This document shows positions 23,056 through 31,369 of a stretch of 64,000 nucleotides of DNA, one piece after another (within the stretch, counting starts at the first letter, position 1; every line of letters begins with the position of its first letter). The stretch lies in assembly GCF_902813185.1 (NCBI RefSeq), contig NZ_LR778301.1, positions 1,426,001-1,490,000 of the forward strand, in the 5' to 3' direction. The translations under genes were made by a program, and so were the position numbers. Under the pieces are notes generated by a model that ran no database searches, was not told the DNA's origin, and saw only the letters and a list, made by a program, of their open reading frames with translations. This stretch comes from Denitratisoma oestradiolicum. Lineage in GTDB: Bacteria > Pseudomonadota > Gammaproteobacteria > Burkholderiales > Rhodocyclaceae.

Positions 23056-25641
23056 ATGAAAAAAATCAATGCCGGCTTTTGGAAGTCAGACTGGTTTCTT
23101 GGACTGGCAGTGAGTCTGGTGCTCTTGATTCTGGGGAATGGTGATTTGCTCCAGAGCCTGGAACGCAAGGCCTATGACATGGGGGTGCAGATGACCTCTC
23201 GTGTTCCCTCGGACAAGATCGCCGTGATTGCCATCGATAAGATCAGTATCGACAACATCGGCCGCTGGCCCTGGTCCCGTGAAATCATGGCCGACATGGT
23301 GGACCAACTGGCGGCCGCCAAGGCCAAGGTGGTCGCCACGACGATTTTTTATTCCGAGCCCCAGCGGGACCCGGGCCTGGTCTATATCGACAAGCTGATG
23401 GAAGCATGCGGAGTGGTCCGTGAGACGGCCACCGTTGCCGAGGGTGAGGCTCCTCCGTCTCCTGTTGCTGCGTCCACCTGTCCCCAGATTGCGCCGATGC
23501 TGCTGGAGGCGGAGCAGGTCTTGAATACAGATCGTCGTTTTGCCGGTTCCCTGGAGCGCGCGGGCAATGTGGCACTGCCCATGCTGTTCCGACTGGGGGA
23601 TCCCCTGGGCAAGCCGGATCGGGAACTGCCCGATTATGTGCGCAGTAATGGCGTCAAGGTGACCTCGTCTGGGGACTTTGCGCCGATCCCCACCGTGGAT
23701 CTGGATGTTTCCGTAATCCCGTCCCTGGGCAGCGTGGCTGCGGCCATTGGCCATCTCAATGTGACGCACGATGTGGATGGTGGCATTCGTGCCGAGCCTT
23801 TGGTGCTGGGGCATTTCAACGAGGCATTTCCCGCGTTGTCTTTGCTGGTGGCGGCCAAAAGCCTGAACCTGGGGCCCGCCGACATACAGGTGAGCGCGGG
23901 TGAGTTCGTTCGCCTGGGCCGCTTGAAGATCGCCACCGATCCGGATACCCGGATGGCGACCTTCTTCTACAAGGACAGGGAAGGGCATCCGGCCTTCCCT
24001 GTGGATTCCTTTTTCGATGTCAAGACCGGCAAGATTCCTTTCGACAAGTACCGGGACAAGATTGTCCTCATCGGCCCGACAGCGGCCGGAGTGGGCAATG
24101 CCTTCGTGACGCCGGTATCTCCGGCGATGCCTGCGGTGCTGATGCAGGCCCATGCCGTGTCCAGCATTCTTTCGGAGCATTTCTTCGTGGCGCCGAGCTG
24201 GGGGCTTCTGGTCGAGAAACTGGTGTTCCTGCTGGTGGCAATCTATCTGATCGCCCTGCTGCCACGGTTGCGAGCCGGAATGGCGGCGGGTATCACGGCC
24301 GCCATACTCGTCGCCCTGGTGGCGGTGCATTTCGTCCTGATCACCACCCAGTTGCTCTGGTTGCAGTTGATGGTGCCGGCGACCCTGCTGCTGGTGGGCC
24401 ATCTGTTGCTGACCACCAAGCGTTTCCTGGTCACCGAGCGGGGCAAGGAAAAGTCCGATCTGGAGTCGGCCGAGTCGAACCGAATGCTGGGCCTGGCCTT
24501 TCAGGGCCAGGGGCAGCTGGACATGGCCTTCGACAAGTTTCGCAAGTGCCCGCCGGACAACCAGTTGATGGAGAACCTCTACAATCTGGCCCTGGACTTC
24601 GAGCGCAAGCGGCAGTTCAACAAGGCCGAGGCGGTGTTCCGCTACATGTCTGATTACGATCCCAAGTTCCGCGATCTGGAGCAGCGCCTGGCCCGGGCCA
24701 AGCAGATGTCCGAGACGGTGATCCTGGGCGGTGGCGGCGGGCGCAGCAACGCCAGTACCATGATCCTGGATGGCGGGACGGTGGAAAAGCCGATGCTGGG
24801 CCGCTACCAGATCGAAAAGGAATTGGGCAAGGGCGCCATGGGTGTGGTCTATCTGGGACGGGATCCCAAGATCAACCGAGTCGTGGCCATCAAGACCATG
24901 GCCTTGTCCCAGGAGTTCGAGGAAGACGAACTGGTCGAAGTGAAGGAGCGCTTCTTCCGCGAGGCCGAGACTGCGGGCCGCCTCAATCATCCGAATATCG
25001 TCACCATGTACGATGCGGGCGAGGAGCACGATCTGGCCTATATCGCCATGGAGTTCCTCAAGGGCAAGGATCTGGTGCCCTATACCAAGGTAGCCAATCT
25101 GTTGCCCCTTCCCCAGGTGATGAGCATCGTGGCCCGGGTGGCGGAGGCGCTTTCCTATGCCCACGGGAATTCCGTGGTGCATCGGGACATCAAGCCCGCC
25201 AATGTCATGTACGAACCGGAAAGCGACAGCGTCAAGGTCACGGATTTCGGTATCGCCCGCATCACCGACTCGTCCAAGACCAAGACCGGCATGGTGTTGG
25301 GTACTCCAAGTTACATGTCGCCGGAGCAGTTGGGAGGGAAGAAGATCGATGGCCGTTCGGACCTGTTTTCCCTGGGGGTGACCCTGTATCAGCTTGCCAG
25401 CGGCAAGTTGCCTTTCGAGGGGGATTCCATGGCGCAACTGATGTTCAAGATTGCCAATGAGCCCCATCCGGATATTCGCACGGTGCGCCCCGACCTGCCC
25501 GAATGTCTGGTGGCGGTCATTGATCGCGCCCTGGTCAAGGATGCGGATCAGCGTTATCAGACCGGTGCGGAAATGGCCGCGGATCTCAAGTCCTGCATCG
25601 CCGCGACGCCCATTCCGACCGCCGGCGGCGGAAATGCATGA
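23056..25641 (+). CDS. CHASE2 transmembrane Ser/Thr protein kinase
   Basis: The 861-residue protein starts with a membrane helix (FLGLAVSLVLLILG), then a periplasmic CHASE2 sensor domain (about 35-380, with IAVIAIDKISIDNIGRWPWSR). Three membrane helices follow near 385-460, then a TPR-like segment (NLYNLALDFERKRQFNKAEAVF). The C-terminal Hanks-type kinase has GKGAMGVVYLG, VAIK with Lys about 613, HRDIKPAN with Asp about 711, DFG with Asp about 730, and GTPSYMSPEQL. All catalytic residues are intact. A juxtamembrane ASTMILDGG may be a phosphosite. It heads a run of eight signalling genes, directly overlapping a PP2C phosphatase gene. An external signal through CHASE2 should set kinase activity. 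Confidence 0.96.
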   Translation: MKKINAGFWKSDWFLGLAVSLVLLILGNGDLLQSLERKAYDMGVQMTSRVPSDKIAVIAIDKISIDNIGRWPWSREIMADMVDQLAAAKAKVVATTIFYSEPQRDPGLVYIDKLMEACGVVRETATVAEGEAPPSPVAASTCPQIAPMLLEAEQVLNTDRRFAGSLERAGNVALPMLFRLGDPLGKPDRELPDYVRSNGVKVTSSGDFAPIPTVDLDVSVIPSLGSVAAAIGHLNVTHDVDGGIRAEPLVLGHFNEAFPALSLLVAAKSLNLGPADIQVSAGEFVRLGRLKIATDPDTRMATFFYKDREGHPAFPVDSFFDVKTGKIPFDKYRDKIVLIGPTAAGVGNAFVTPVSPAMPAVLMQAHAVSSILSEHFFVAPSWGLLVEKLVFLLVAIYLIALLPRLRAGMAAGITAAILVALVAVHFVLITTQLLWLQLMVPATLLLVGHLLLTTKRFLVTERGKEKSDLESAESNRMLGLAFQGQGQLDMAFDKFRKCPPDNQLMENLYNLALDFERKRQFNKAEAVFRYMSDYDPKFRDLEQRLARAKQMSETVILGGGGGRSNASTMILDGGTVEKPMLGRYQIEKELGKGAMGVVYLGRDPKINRVVAIKTMALSQEFEEDELVEVKERFFREAETAGRLNHPNIVTMYDAGEEHDLAYIAMEFLKGKDLVPYTKVANLLPLPQVMSIVARVAEALSYAHGNSVVHRDIKPANVMYEPESDSVKVTDFGIARITDSSKTKTGMVLGTPSYMSPEQLGGKKIDGRSDLFSLGVTLYQLASGKLPFEGDSMAQLMFKIANEPHPDIRTVRPDLPECLVAVIDRALVKDADQRYQTGAEMAADLKSCIAATPIPTAGGGNA

Positions 25642-26476
25642 GGGGTCTGGCGTGGATTTGAGTTCCTATCTGGAAATCGCCGCCCGCTCCGATCCCGGGA
25701 TGGTGCGTTCCAATAACGAGGATTCCGTGAAGACCCATCCGGCCCTGGGACTGGTGGTGCTTGCTGACGGAATGGGTGGCTACAACGCTGGCGAGGTGGC
25801 CAGTGGGATGGCCACAACCTTGCTGGCGACCGAGCTGGACAGGATTTTCACCGCTAGATCGCCAGGAAGTGAAGGGGCGGAGGGAGTTCCCTGGGTTCAT
25901 CAGGTGTTGGCCGGGGAAATTGCCAGGGCCAATAACGCCATCCTCCATGCGGCGCAAAGCCAGCCCCAGTATTCAGGAATGGGGACGACCCTGGTCATGG
26001 CGCTGTTCCATGACAATAAGATGACTGTGGCCCATATTGGTGACTCTCGGCTCTATCGCTGTCGTGGCGAGGATTTTGATCAGGTCACCCGTGACCATTC
26101 ACTGTTGCAGGAGCAGATCGATAGCGGCATGATCACGGCCGAGGAAGCTCGGCATTCCCAGAACAAGAATCTGGTGACCCGTGCTTTGGGCATTGATCCA
26201 TCGGTTGAGCCGGAAATTCATGATTATGATGTTCAGCCGGGCGATATCTATCTGCTATGTTCCGATGGCCTCAACGACATGGTGGAGGATGAGGAGATTG
26301 CCATGACCCTGCAAATGCTCTCGGCCAACTTGGAGTTGTGTGCCACCCAGCTTGTCCAGATGGCTAATGACAATGGTGGCCGGGATAACGTGTCCGTGAT
26401 CGTGGTCAAGATCAAGCAGGCTTTTCCGGCTCCCCGGGGCTGGTTGAACAGGCTGATGGCCTGGTTCTGCAAATAA
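25634..26476 (+). CDS. PP2C-family Ser/Thr protein phosphatase
   Basis: The 280-residue enzyme has the PP2C metal-binding motifs in order: RSDPGMVRSNNEDS, LADGMGGYNAGE, GMGTTLVMALF, AHIGDSRLYRCRG, LCSDGLNDMV and NNGGRDNVSV-like NDNGGRDNVSV near the C terminus. It would remove phosphate from targets of the adjacent kinase. ATG 25634 overlaps the kinase stop by eight bases; a GTG at 25652 has a better-spaced AGGGGT and may be the true start. It is soluble apart from a hydrophobic C-terminal end. Overlap with the kinase gene signals coupled production. Confidence 0.95.
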   Translation: MHEGSGVDLSSYLEIAARSDPGMVRSNNEDSVKTHPALGLVVLADGMGGYNAGEVASGMATTLLATELDRIFTARSPGSEGAEGVPWVHQVLAGEIARANNAILHAAQSQPQYSGMGTTLVMALFHDNKMTVAHIGDSRLYRCRGEDFDQVTRDHSLLQEQIDSGMITAEEARHSQNKNLVTRALGIDPSVEPEIHDYDVQPGDIYLLCSDGLNDMVEDEEIAMTLQMLSANLELCATQLVQMANDNGGRDNVSVIVVKIKQAFPAPRGWLNRLMAWFCK

Positions 26477-26496
26477 TGAAGCGTTGAGGAAATAAC

Positions 26497-27264
26497 ATGG
26501 CGAAGCTTATTCTCAGCATGGACGGCTTGGTGCTCAAGGAAATACCCCTTTCCAAGGAGCGTACAACCATAGGCCGCAAACCCCATAACGATATCCAGAT
26601 CGACAATCTGGCCATATCGGGTGAACATGCAGTGATTGTCACTATCCTCAGCGATTCCTTCCTGGAGGACCTCGATAGTACCAATGGTACCTTCGTCAAT
26701 GGCCAGTCGGTGAAGAAGCACTTTCTCCAGAACGGCGATGTTATCGAATTGGGCAAATATCGACTCAAGTACATCAATGAGGTCGTGCAGCAGGCCGGCG
26801 GGGCCGACTTCGAAAAGACCATGGTTCTGCGCCCGGACATGATGCGCAAGACCGTCGAACAGATGCCCCACAAAGGCTTTGGTGATACTCAGGTAGGGGT
26901 CAAGGAAGCTGCCGAGGCAATGCTGCCCGAGCAGGCTCCCTCTCCGGCTCCTGCTTCTGTTCCCTCTCCCGCTGTCGCGCCCCCGACTGCGCCGGCCCTT
27001 CCATTGGGTTCCATTCAGGTCCTGACGGGTGGCAACGCGGGCAAGGAGCTGGAACTGACCAAGACGCTGACGACCCTTGGCAAGCCCGGTGTGCAGGTGG
27101 CCGTCATTGCACGTCGGCCCCATGGCTACTTCATTACTCATGTGGAGGGTGCGCAGTTCCCGATCGTCAATGGCAATACCCTGGATGCTCAGGCGCATCC
27201 GCTGGCCGATCATGACATCATCGAACTGGCTGGTGTGAAGATGGAGTTCTTCCTTAAGGCCTAG
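26497..27264 (+). CDS. FHA-domain phosphothreonine-binding protein
   Basis: The 255-residue protein has an N-terminal FHA domain (about 5-95) with TTIGRKPHNDIQIDN, ISGEHAVI and DLDSTNGTFVNG, the residues that bind phosphothreonine. A Pro/Ala/Ser-rich linker (about 150-175) joins a second FHA-like fold near residues 175-255 that has lost the key loop residues. The linker region also has FEKTMVLRPD, matching the TMIL motif in the kinase. It lies 20 bp after the phosphatase gene and should read phosphorylation set by the kinase. The two-fold arrangement suggests an adaptor. Confidence 0.93.
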   Translation: MAKLILSMDGLVLKEIPLSKERTTIGRKPHNDIQIDNLAISGEHAVIVTILSDSFLEDLDSTNGTFVNGQSVKKHFLQNGDVIELGKYRLKYINEVVQQAGGADFEKTMVLRPDMMRKTVEQMPHKGFGDTQVGVKEAAEAMLPEQAPSPAPASVPSPAVAPPTAPALPLGSIQVLTGGNAGKELELTKTLTTLGKPGVQVAVIARRPHGYFITHVEGAQFPIVNGNTLDAQAHPLADHDIIELAGVKMEFFLKA

Positions 27265-27297
27265 CCTTGTCGGGAGGGATTGAATCGTGGAGATCTT

Positions 27298-29523
27298 GTG
27301 AAGCAGCATTGGGTACGCTATGGACTGGGGTTGGCGGTCCTGCTGGTGCTGCTCGGCCACTCGGCCCGCTTGTACCAGATACCGTTGATCAGCCATCTGG
27401 ACGCCATCGCCTATGACGTGAAGCTGCGGCTGACCATGCCCCAGCGCATGGACGACCGGGTGGTGATTCTGGATATCGATGAGAAGTCCCTGGCTGAAGT
27501 GGGCCGCTGGCCCTGGGGGCGGGACAAACTGGCGGCACTGGTGGATAAGTTGTTTGATCAGTACCAGATAGCAGTGCTGGGGTTTGATGTGGTGTTCGCC
27601 GAACCCGATGATAGTTCCGGCCTCAAGACCCTGGAGTCCCTGGCCGGTCGTGAGCTCAAGGACAGCGCAGCGTTCCACGCGAGCTTGCGAGACTTGCGGC
27701 CGCAACTTGATCACGACGCCCGGTTTGCCAATTCACTACAAGGTCGGCCAGTGGTCCTTGGGTTCTATCTTTCATCCCTGGCTGAGGAGTCGGCCAATGG
27801 TGCCTTGCCTCCGCCGGTGTTGCCGGAGGGGACTTTCCAGGGGCGCAATATTGCTTTTACCCACTGGACTGGGCATGGAGGCAATCTGGAGGAGTTCCAG
27901 AAGACGGCGGGCAGTGGCGGACATTTCAATCCTCTTGTGGATTTCGATGGGGTTTCGCGCCGGGTTCCGATGCTCGCTGAATACCGGGGTGCTTACTACG
28001 AGGCCCTGTCGCTGGCGATGGTGCGTCTGGCCCTGGGACGTCCCAAGGTGGTTCCCGGCTTCCCTGCCGGAACCAATGCCAAGACCTATGGCGCGATGGA
28101 GTGGATCGACCTGCCCACCAGCAAGGGAACCTTGCGGATTCCGGTGGACGAGAATGCCGCCAGCCTGGTGCCCTACCGGGGATATCGGGGGAGTTACGAT
28201 TACATTTCGATGGCCGATGTGCTGGCGGGGCGGGTGGCGCCGGAACGACTGAAGGGCCGCATCGCGATCGTCGGCACCACGGCGCCGGGCTTGATGGATC
28301 TGCGGGTCACTCCGGTGGACAACGCCTATCCGGGGGTTGAAATTCACGCCAACCTGATTGCGGGGATGCTGGACGGCAGCATCAAATACAAGCCGGCCTA
28401 TGTGCTGGGTGCGGACGTGGTGTTGCTGCTGTTGTCCGGTGGCGTCATGGTTTTTCTGCTGCCCCTGCTTTCGCCTTTTCGTGCCACCATCGTGGCCTCC
28501 ATCGTTCTGCTGTTCCTGCTGTCGGTCAATTTTGCCTTCTGGCAGGCGGGAAATCTGGTCCTGCCCCTATCCAATACCGTGGTTCTGGTGATAGCGCTCT
28601 ATGGCATGAACATGTCTTGGGGTTATTTCGTCGAGTCACGCAGCAAGCGTCAGTTGACCGGCCTGTTCGGCCAGTATGTGCCGCCCGAGCTGGTGGAGGA
28701 AATGAGCCGGGATCCGGAAAACTACAGCATGGCGGGGCGCAAGGCCGAATTGACGGTCTTGTTCTCGGACGTGCGCGGCTTCACCACAATTTCCGAGGGG
28801 CTGGAACCCGATCAACTGGCAGCCTTGATGAACGAGTATCTAGGGGCCATGACTCAGGTGATCCGGGGCCATCGGGGCACACTGGACAAGTACATCGGCG
28901 ATGCGATCATGGCCTTTTGGGGCGCTCCGGTGGAGGATTTTCAGCATGCCAGGAATGCGGTTCTGACGGCCCTGCATATGCAGGAGGCTCTCCACGAGTT
29001 GAACAAGGTCCTGGTGACCAAGGGTTGGCCAGAGCTCAAAATTGGCGTGGGTGTGAATACGGGGACAATGACGGTGGGCGATATGGGTTCGCCGGTGCGG
29101 CAGTCCTATACCGTCATGGGGGATGCGGTGAATCTGGGCTCCCGCCTGGAAGGCATCACCAAGCAATATGGTGTTGGCATCATCGTGGGTGAGTCGACGC
29201 GGGAACTCCTCAAGAAAGAGGTCGTGTTTCGGGAACTGGATCGGGTCCGGGTCAAGGGCAAGGACGAACCGGTGGGTATTTACGAACCCCTGGGCCTGGA
29301 GGGCCAGGTGGATAGAGCACTGCTCGACGAGCTAAAACTGTGGAATCAGGCGCTTCGCGCCTATCGAAGCCAGGACTGGGATCAGGCCGAGCTTACCCTG
29401 ATGAATCTGTCGCGCATCAGTCAGCGCTATCTGTACGAACTCTATATGCAGCGCATCGCCCACTACCGGAAGGAACCACCGGATGCCGATTGGGATGGCG
29501 TCTGGAAGTTCGAGACCAAGTAG
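27298..29523 (+). CDS. CHASE2 class III adenylate cyclase
   Basis: The 741-residue protein has an N-terminal membrane helix (YGLGLAVLLVLLG), a periplasmic CHASE2 domain (VVILDIDEKSLAEVGRWPWGR), three membrane helices near 370-445, and a C-terminal class III cyclase domain. FSDVRGFTT and DKYIGDAIMAFWG supply the two metal Asp residues and the purine-reading Lys; YTVMGDAVNLGSRLEG has Thr where class IIIa enzymes have Asp. Lys/Thr is the class IIIb pattern, associated with ATP use and bicarbonate stimulation. GTG 27298 is chosen for its GGAG at -5; TTG 27280 is an alternative. Together with the next two genes it forms a cAMP make/break/read set. Confidence 0.93.
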   Translation: MKQHWVRYGLGLAVLLVLLGHSARLYQIPLISHLDAIAYDVKLRLTMPQRMDDRVVILDIDEKSLAEVGRWPWGRDKLAALVDKLFDQYQIAVLGFDVVFAEPDDSSGLKTLESLAGRELKDSAAFHASLRDLRPQLDHDARFANSLQGRPVVLGFYLSSLAEESANGALPPPVLPEGTFQGRNIAFTHWTGHGGNLEEFQKTAGSGGHFNPLVDFDGVSRRVPMLAEYRGAYYEALSLAMVRLALGRPKVVPGFPAGTNAKTYGAMEWIDLPTSKGTLRIPVDENAASLVPYRGYRGSYDYISMADVLAGRVAPERLKGRIAIVGTTAPGLMDLRVTPVDNAYPGVEIHANLIAGMLDGSIKYKPAYVLGADVVLLLLSGGVMVFLLPLLSPFRATIVASIVLLFLLSVNFAFWQAGNLVLPLSNTVVLVIALYGMNMSWGYFVESRSKRQLTGLFGQYVPPELVEEMSRDPENYSMAGRKAELTVLFSDVRGFTTISEGLEPDQLAALMNEYLGAMTQVIRGHRGTLDKYIGDAIMAFWGAPVEDFQHARNAVLTALHMQEALHELNKVLVTKGWPELKIGVGVNTGTMTVGDMGSPVRQSYTVMGDAVNLGSRLEGITKQYGVGIIVGESTRELLKKEVVFRELDRVRVKGKDEPVGIYEPLGLEGQVDRALLDELKLWNQALRAYRSQDWDQAELTLMNLSRISQRYLYELYMQRIAHYRKEPPDADWDGVWKFETK

Positions 29524-29531
29524 AGGCCGCT

Positions 29532-30299
29532 ATGAGAATACGCATTCTGGGCTGTAGCGGTGGAATCGGCGGCCGTCATCTGCGCACGACATCCATGTTG
29601 CTGGATCACGACATTCTTATTGATGCCGGTACGGGCGTGGGGGATCTGTCCATTGCAGAACTGGTCCAGATCGACCATGTGTTCATCACCCATACCCATC
29701 TGGATCATATTGCCTGTCTGCCCTTCATTGTGGATACGGTAGGGGACATGAGGAACCGCCCCCTGACGGTGCATGGAACCGAAGAGGTTTTGGAAATTCT
29801 CAAGTCCCACGTTTTCAACTGGGCCATCTGGCCAGATTTCAGCGAAATCCCGACCCTGGAGAAACCGTTCCTGCGCTTCGAGAAAATACAGGTGGATACA
29901 CCGGTGCAGTTCGGGGAACGTCGCATCACTGCGATCAAGGTGAATCATACGGTCCCTGCTGTGGGCTATTTGCTGGACTCTGGCCGGGCAAGTCTGGTGT
30001 TTTCCGGCGATACCACGATTTGCCCGGAACTGTGGCAACACGTGAATGCCGTTCAGAACCTGCGCTACCTGATCATCGAATGCGCCTTTTCCAACCGGGA
30101 GCATGCCCTGGCCACGGTTTCCAAGCACCTTTGCCCCAGCATGCTGGCCGAGGAACTGACGCAATTGCAGCGGGAGGTGGAGCTGTTCATCACCCATCTG
30201 AAACCCGGACAGATCGAACTGACAATGCTTGAAATCGAGGACAGCATTGGCGAGTTCCGGCCCCGAATGTTGCAGAACAATCAGGTGTTCGAATTATGA
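29532..30299 (+). CDS. Class II cyclic nucleotide phosphodiesterase (metallo-beta-lactamase fold)
   Basis: The 255-residue enzyme has the HxHxDH metal motif THTHLDHIACLPF, a SGDTTIC motif and a late histidine (HLKPG), with CSGGIGGRH at the N terminus. These place it with the PDE class II/CpdP-like cyclic nucleotide phosphodiesterases, which hydrolyse 3',5'-cAMP. Its position between a cyclase and a cyclic-nucleotide-binding protein strongly supports that substrate. ATG 29532 is 8 bp after the cyclase stop. Its stop overlaps the next start as ATGA. Confidence 0.88.
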   Translation: MRIRILGCSGGIGGRHLRTTSMLLDHDILIDAGTGVGDLSIAELVQIDHVFITHTHLDHIACLPFIVDTVGDMRNRPLTVHGTEEVLEILKSHVFNWAIWPDFSEIPTLEKPFLRFEKIQVDTPVQFGERRITAIKVNHTVPAVGYLLDSGRASLVFSGDTTICPELWQHVNAVQNLRYLIIECAFSNREHALATVSKHLCPSMLAEELTQLQREVELFITHLKPGQIELTMLEIEDSIGEFRPRMLQNNQVFEL

Positions 30300-31369
30300 A
30301 CACCATCGAAGTGCTGTCCACGCTGCAATTGATGGAAAGGCTCCAGCCCATGGCGGCCCTACCGAGGCATCATCTGGCCCAGTTGGCGGTGCACTGCACT
30401 CGTCAGACATTAGGTCGGGCCTCAGCCCCGATCCTGGCTCAGGAGAACAGCAGGAAGCTGGTCTATCTGGTGCGGGGCGAGGCAAAGCTGGAATTCAGCG
30501 ATGGGAGTTTTCGAGTTATGGTTGGCGCTACCAGCGAGACCATCCATCCCCTGGGGCGCAACGGGGAGCAACTGCTCGCATTCAAGCCGATCACCGAGAT
30601 TGAAATCCTGCAACTAGACGAAGAACTGCTGGACATCATGTTGACCTGGGATCAATTGAGCGACCCTGGGAAAAAAGGGATACCAATGGGTACTCGCCCG
30701 GGGGCTACTGACAGGTTTTCTGTTCAGCAACTTACCCAGGGGGTGTTAGCAAAGTTGCCGGTAGCCCATATCGGGGAGTTGTTGCAGCGTTTTGAGAGGA
30801 TTGAAGTCAAGAAAGGCCAGATCATCGTGAAGCAGGATGATCCGGGTGATTACTACTATTTGATCGATAGCGGCCGCTGCACGGTGGCCCGTTCGGTGCC
30901 GGGGGGCGTCATACAACTTGCCGATCTGAATTCTGGAGATGCTTTTGGCGAGGAAGCGCTGGTAGCCGAGGTGCCTCGTAATGCCACCGTGACCATGAAG
31001 ACGGATGGTGTGCTGCTGCGCCTCAGTAAAACCGATTTTGTCGCCTTGTTGCGGGAGCCCCTGCTGCAATGGATCGACTGGGATCATGCCCGGCTCAGGG
31101 TCACCGAGGGAGCCTGCTGGGTGGATGTTCGCTGTCCCGCCGAGTTCCAGTATGACGGTTTGCCGGGGGCCAGTAATGTTCCCTTGAACGAGTTGCGTCG
31201 CATGCTGCCGTCCCTGGAGGTATCCAAAGAGTATCTTGTCTATTGTCAGACGGGACGGCGCAGCTCCGCTGCAGCTTTCCTGATGTCCCAACGGGGTTTG
31301 CGCGCCATGGTGCTGACCGGAGGCCTCAAGGGCTGTCATCAATCACTTCCTGGCAGGGTTTTCCAATGA
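30296..31369 (+). CDS. Cyclic-nucleotide-binding domain fused to a rhodanese domain
   Basis: The 357-residue protein has a degenerate N-terminal cNMP-like fold (about 10-120), a canonical cNMP-binding domain (about 155-270) with FGEEALVAEVPRNATV as the phosphate-binding cassette, and a C-terminal rhodanese domain (about 270-350). The rhodanese loop is CQTGRRSS, with the active-site Cys present, so sulfur transfer is possible. There is no DNA-binding domain, so this is not a CRP regulator. It would be the cAMP effector of this gene set. ATGA overlaps link it to both neighbours. Confidence 0.93.
   Translation: MNTIEVLSTLQLMERLQPMAALPRHHLAQLAVHCTRQTLGRASAPILAQENSRKLVYLVRGEAKLEFSDGSFRVMVGATSETIHPLGRNGEQLLAFKPITEIEILQLDEELLDIMLTWDQLSDPGKKGIPMGTRPGATDRFSVQQLTQGVLAKLPVAHIGELLQRFERIEVKKGQIIVKQDDPGDYYYLIDSGRCTVARSVPGGVIQLADLNSGDAFGEEALVAEVPRNATVTMKTDGVLLRLSKTDFVALLREPLLQWIDWDHARLRVTEGACWVDVRCPAEFQYDGLPGASNVPLNELRRMLPSLEVSKEYLVYCQTGRRSSAAAFLMSQRGLRAMVLTGGLKGCHQSLPGRVFQ

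Noticed and set aside
23086..25467. 793-codon minus-strand open frame opposite the CHASE2 kinase
   Set aside because: The plus-strand kinase has intact catalytic motifs throughout; the antisense protein is His/Gln/Gly-rich with no family features.
30296..31369. cNMP-binding protein as a CRP/FNR transcription factor
   Set aside because: It lacks a C-terminal winged helix; the C-terminal domain is a rhodanese with an active-site Cys.
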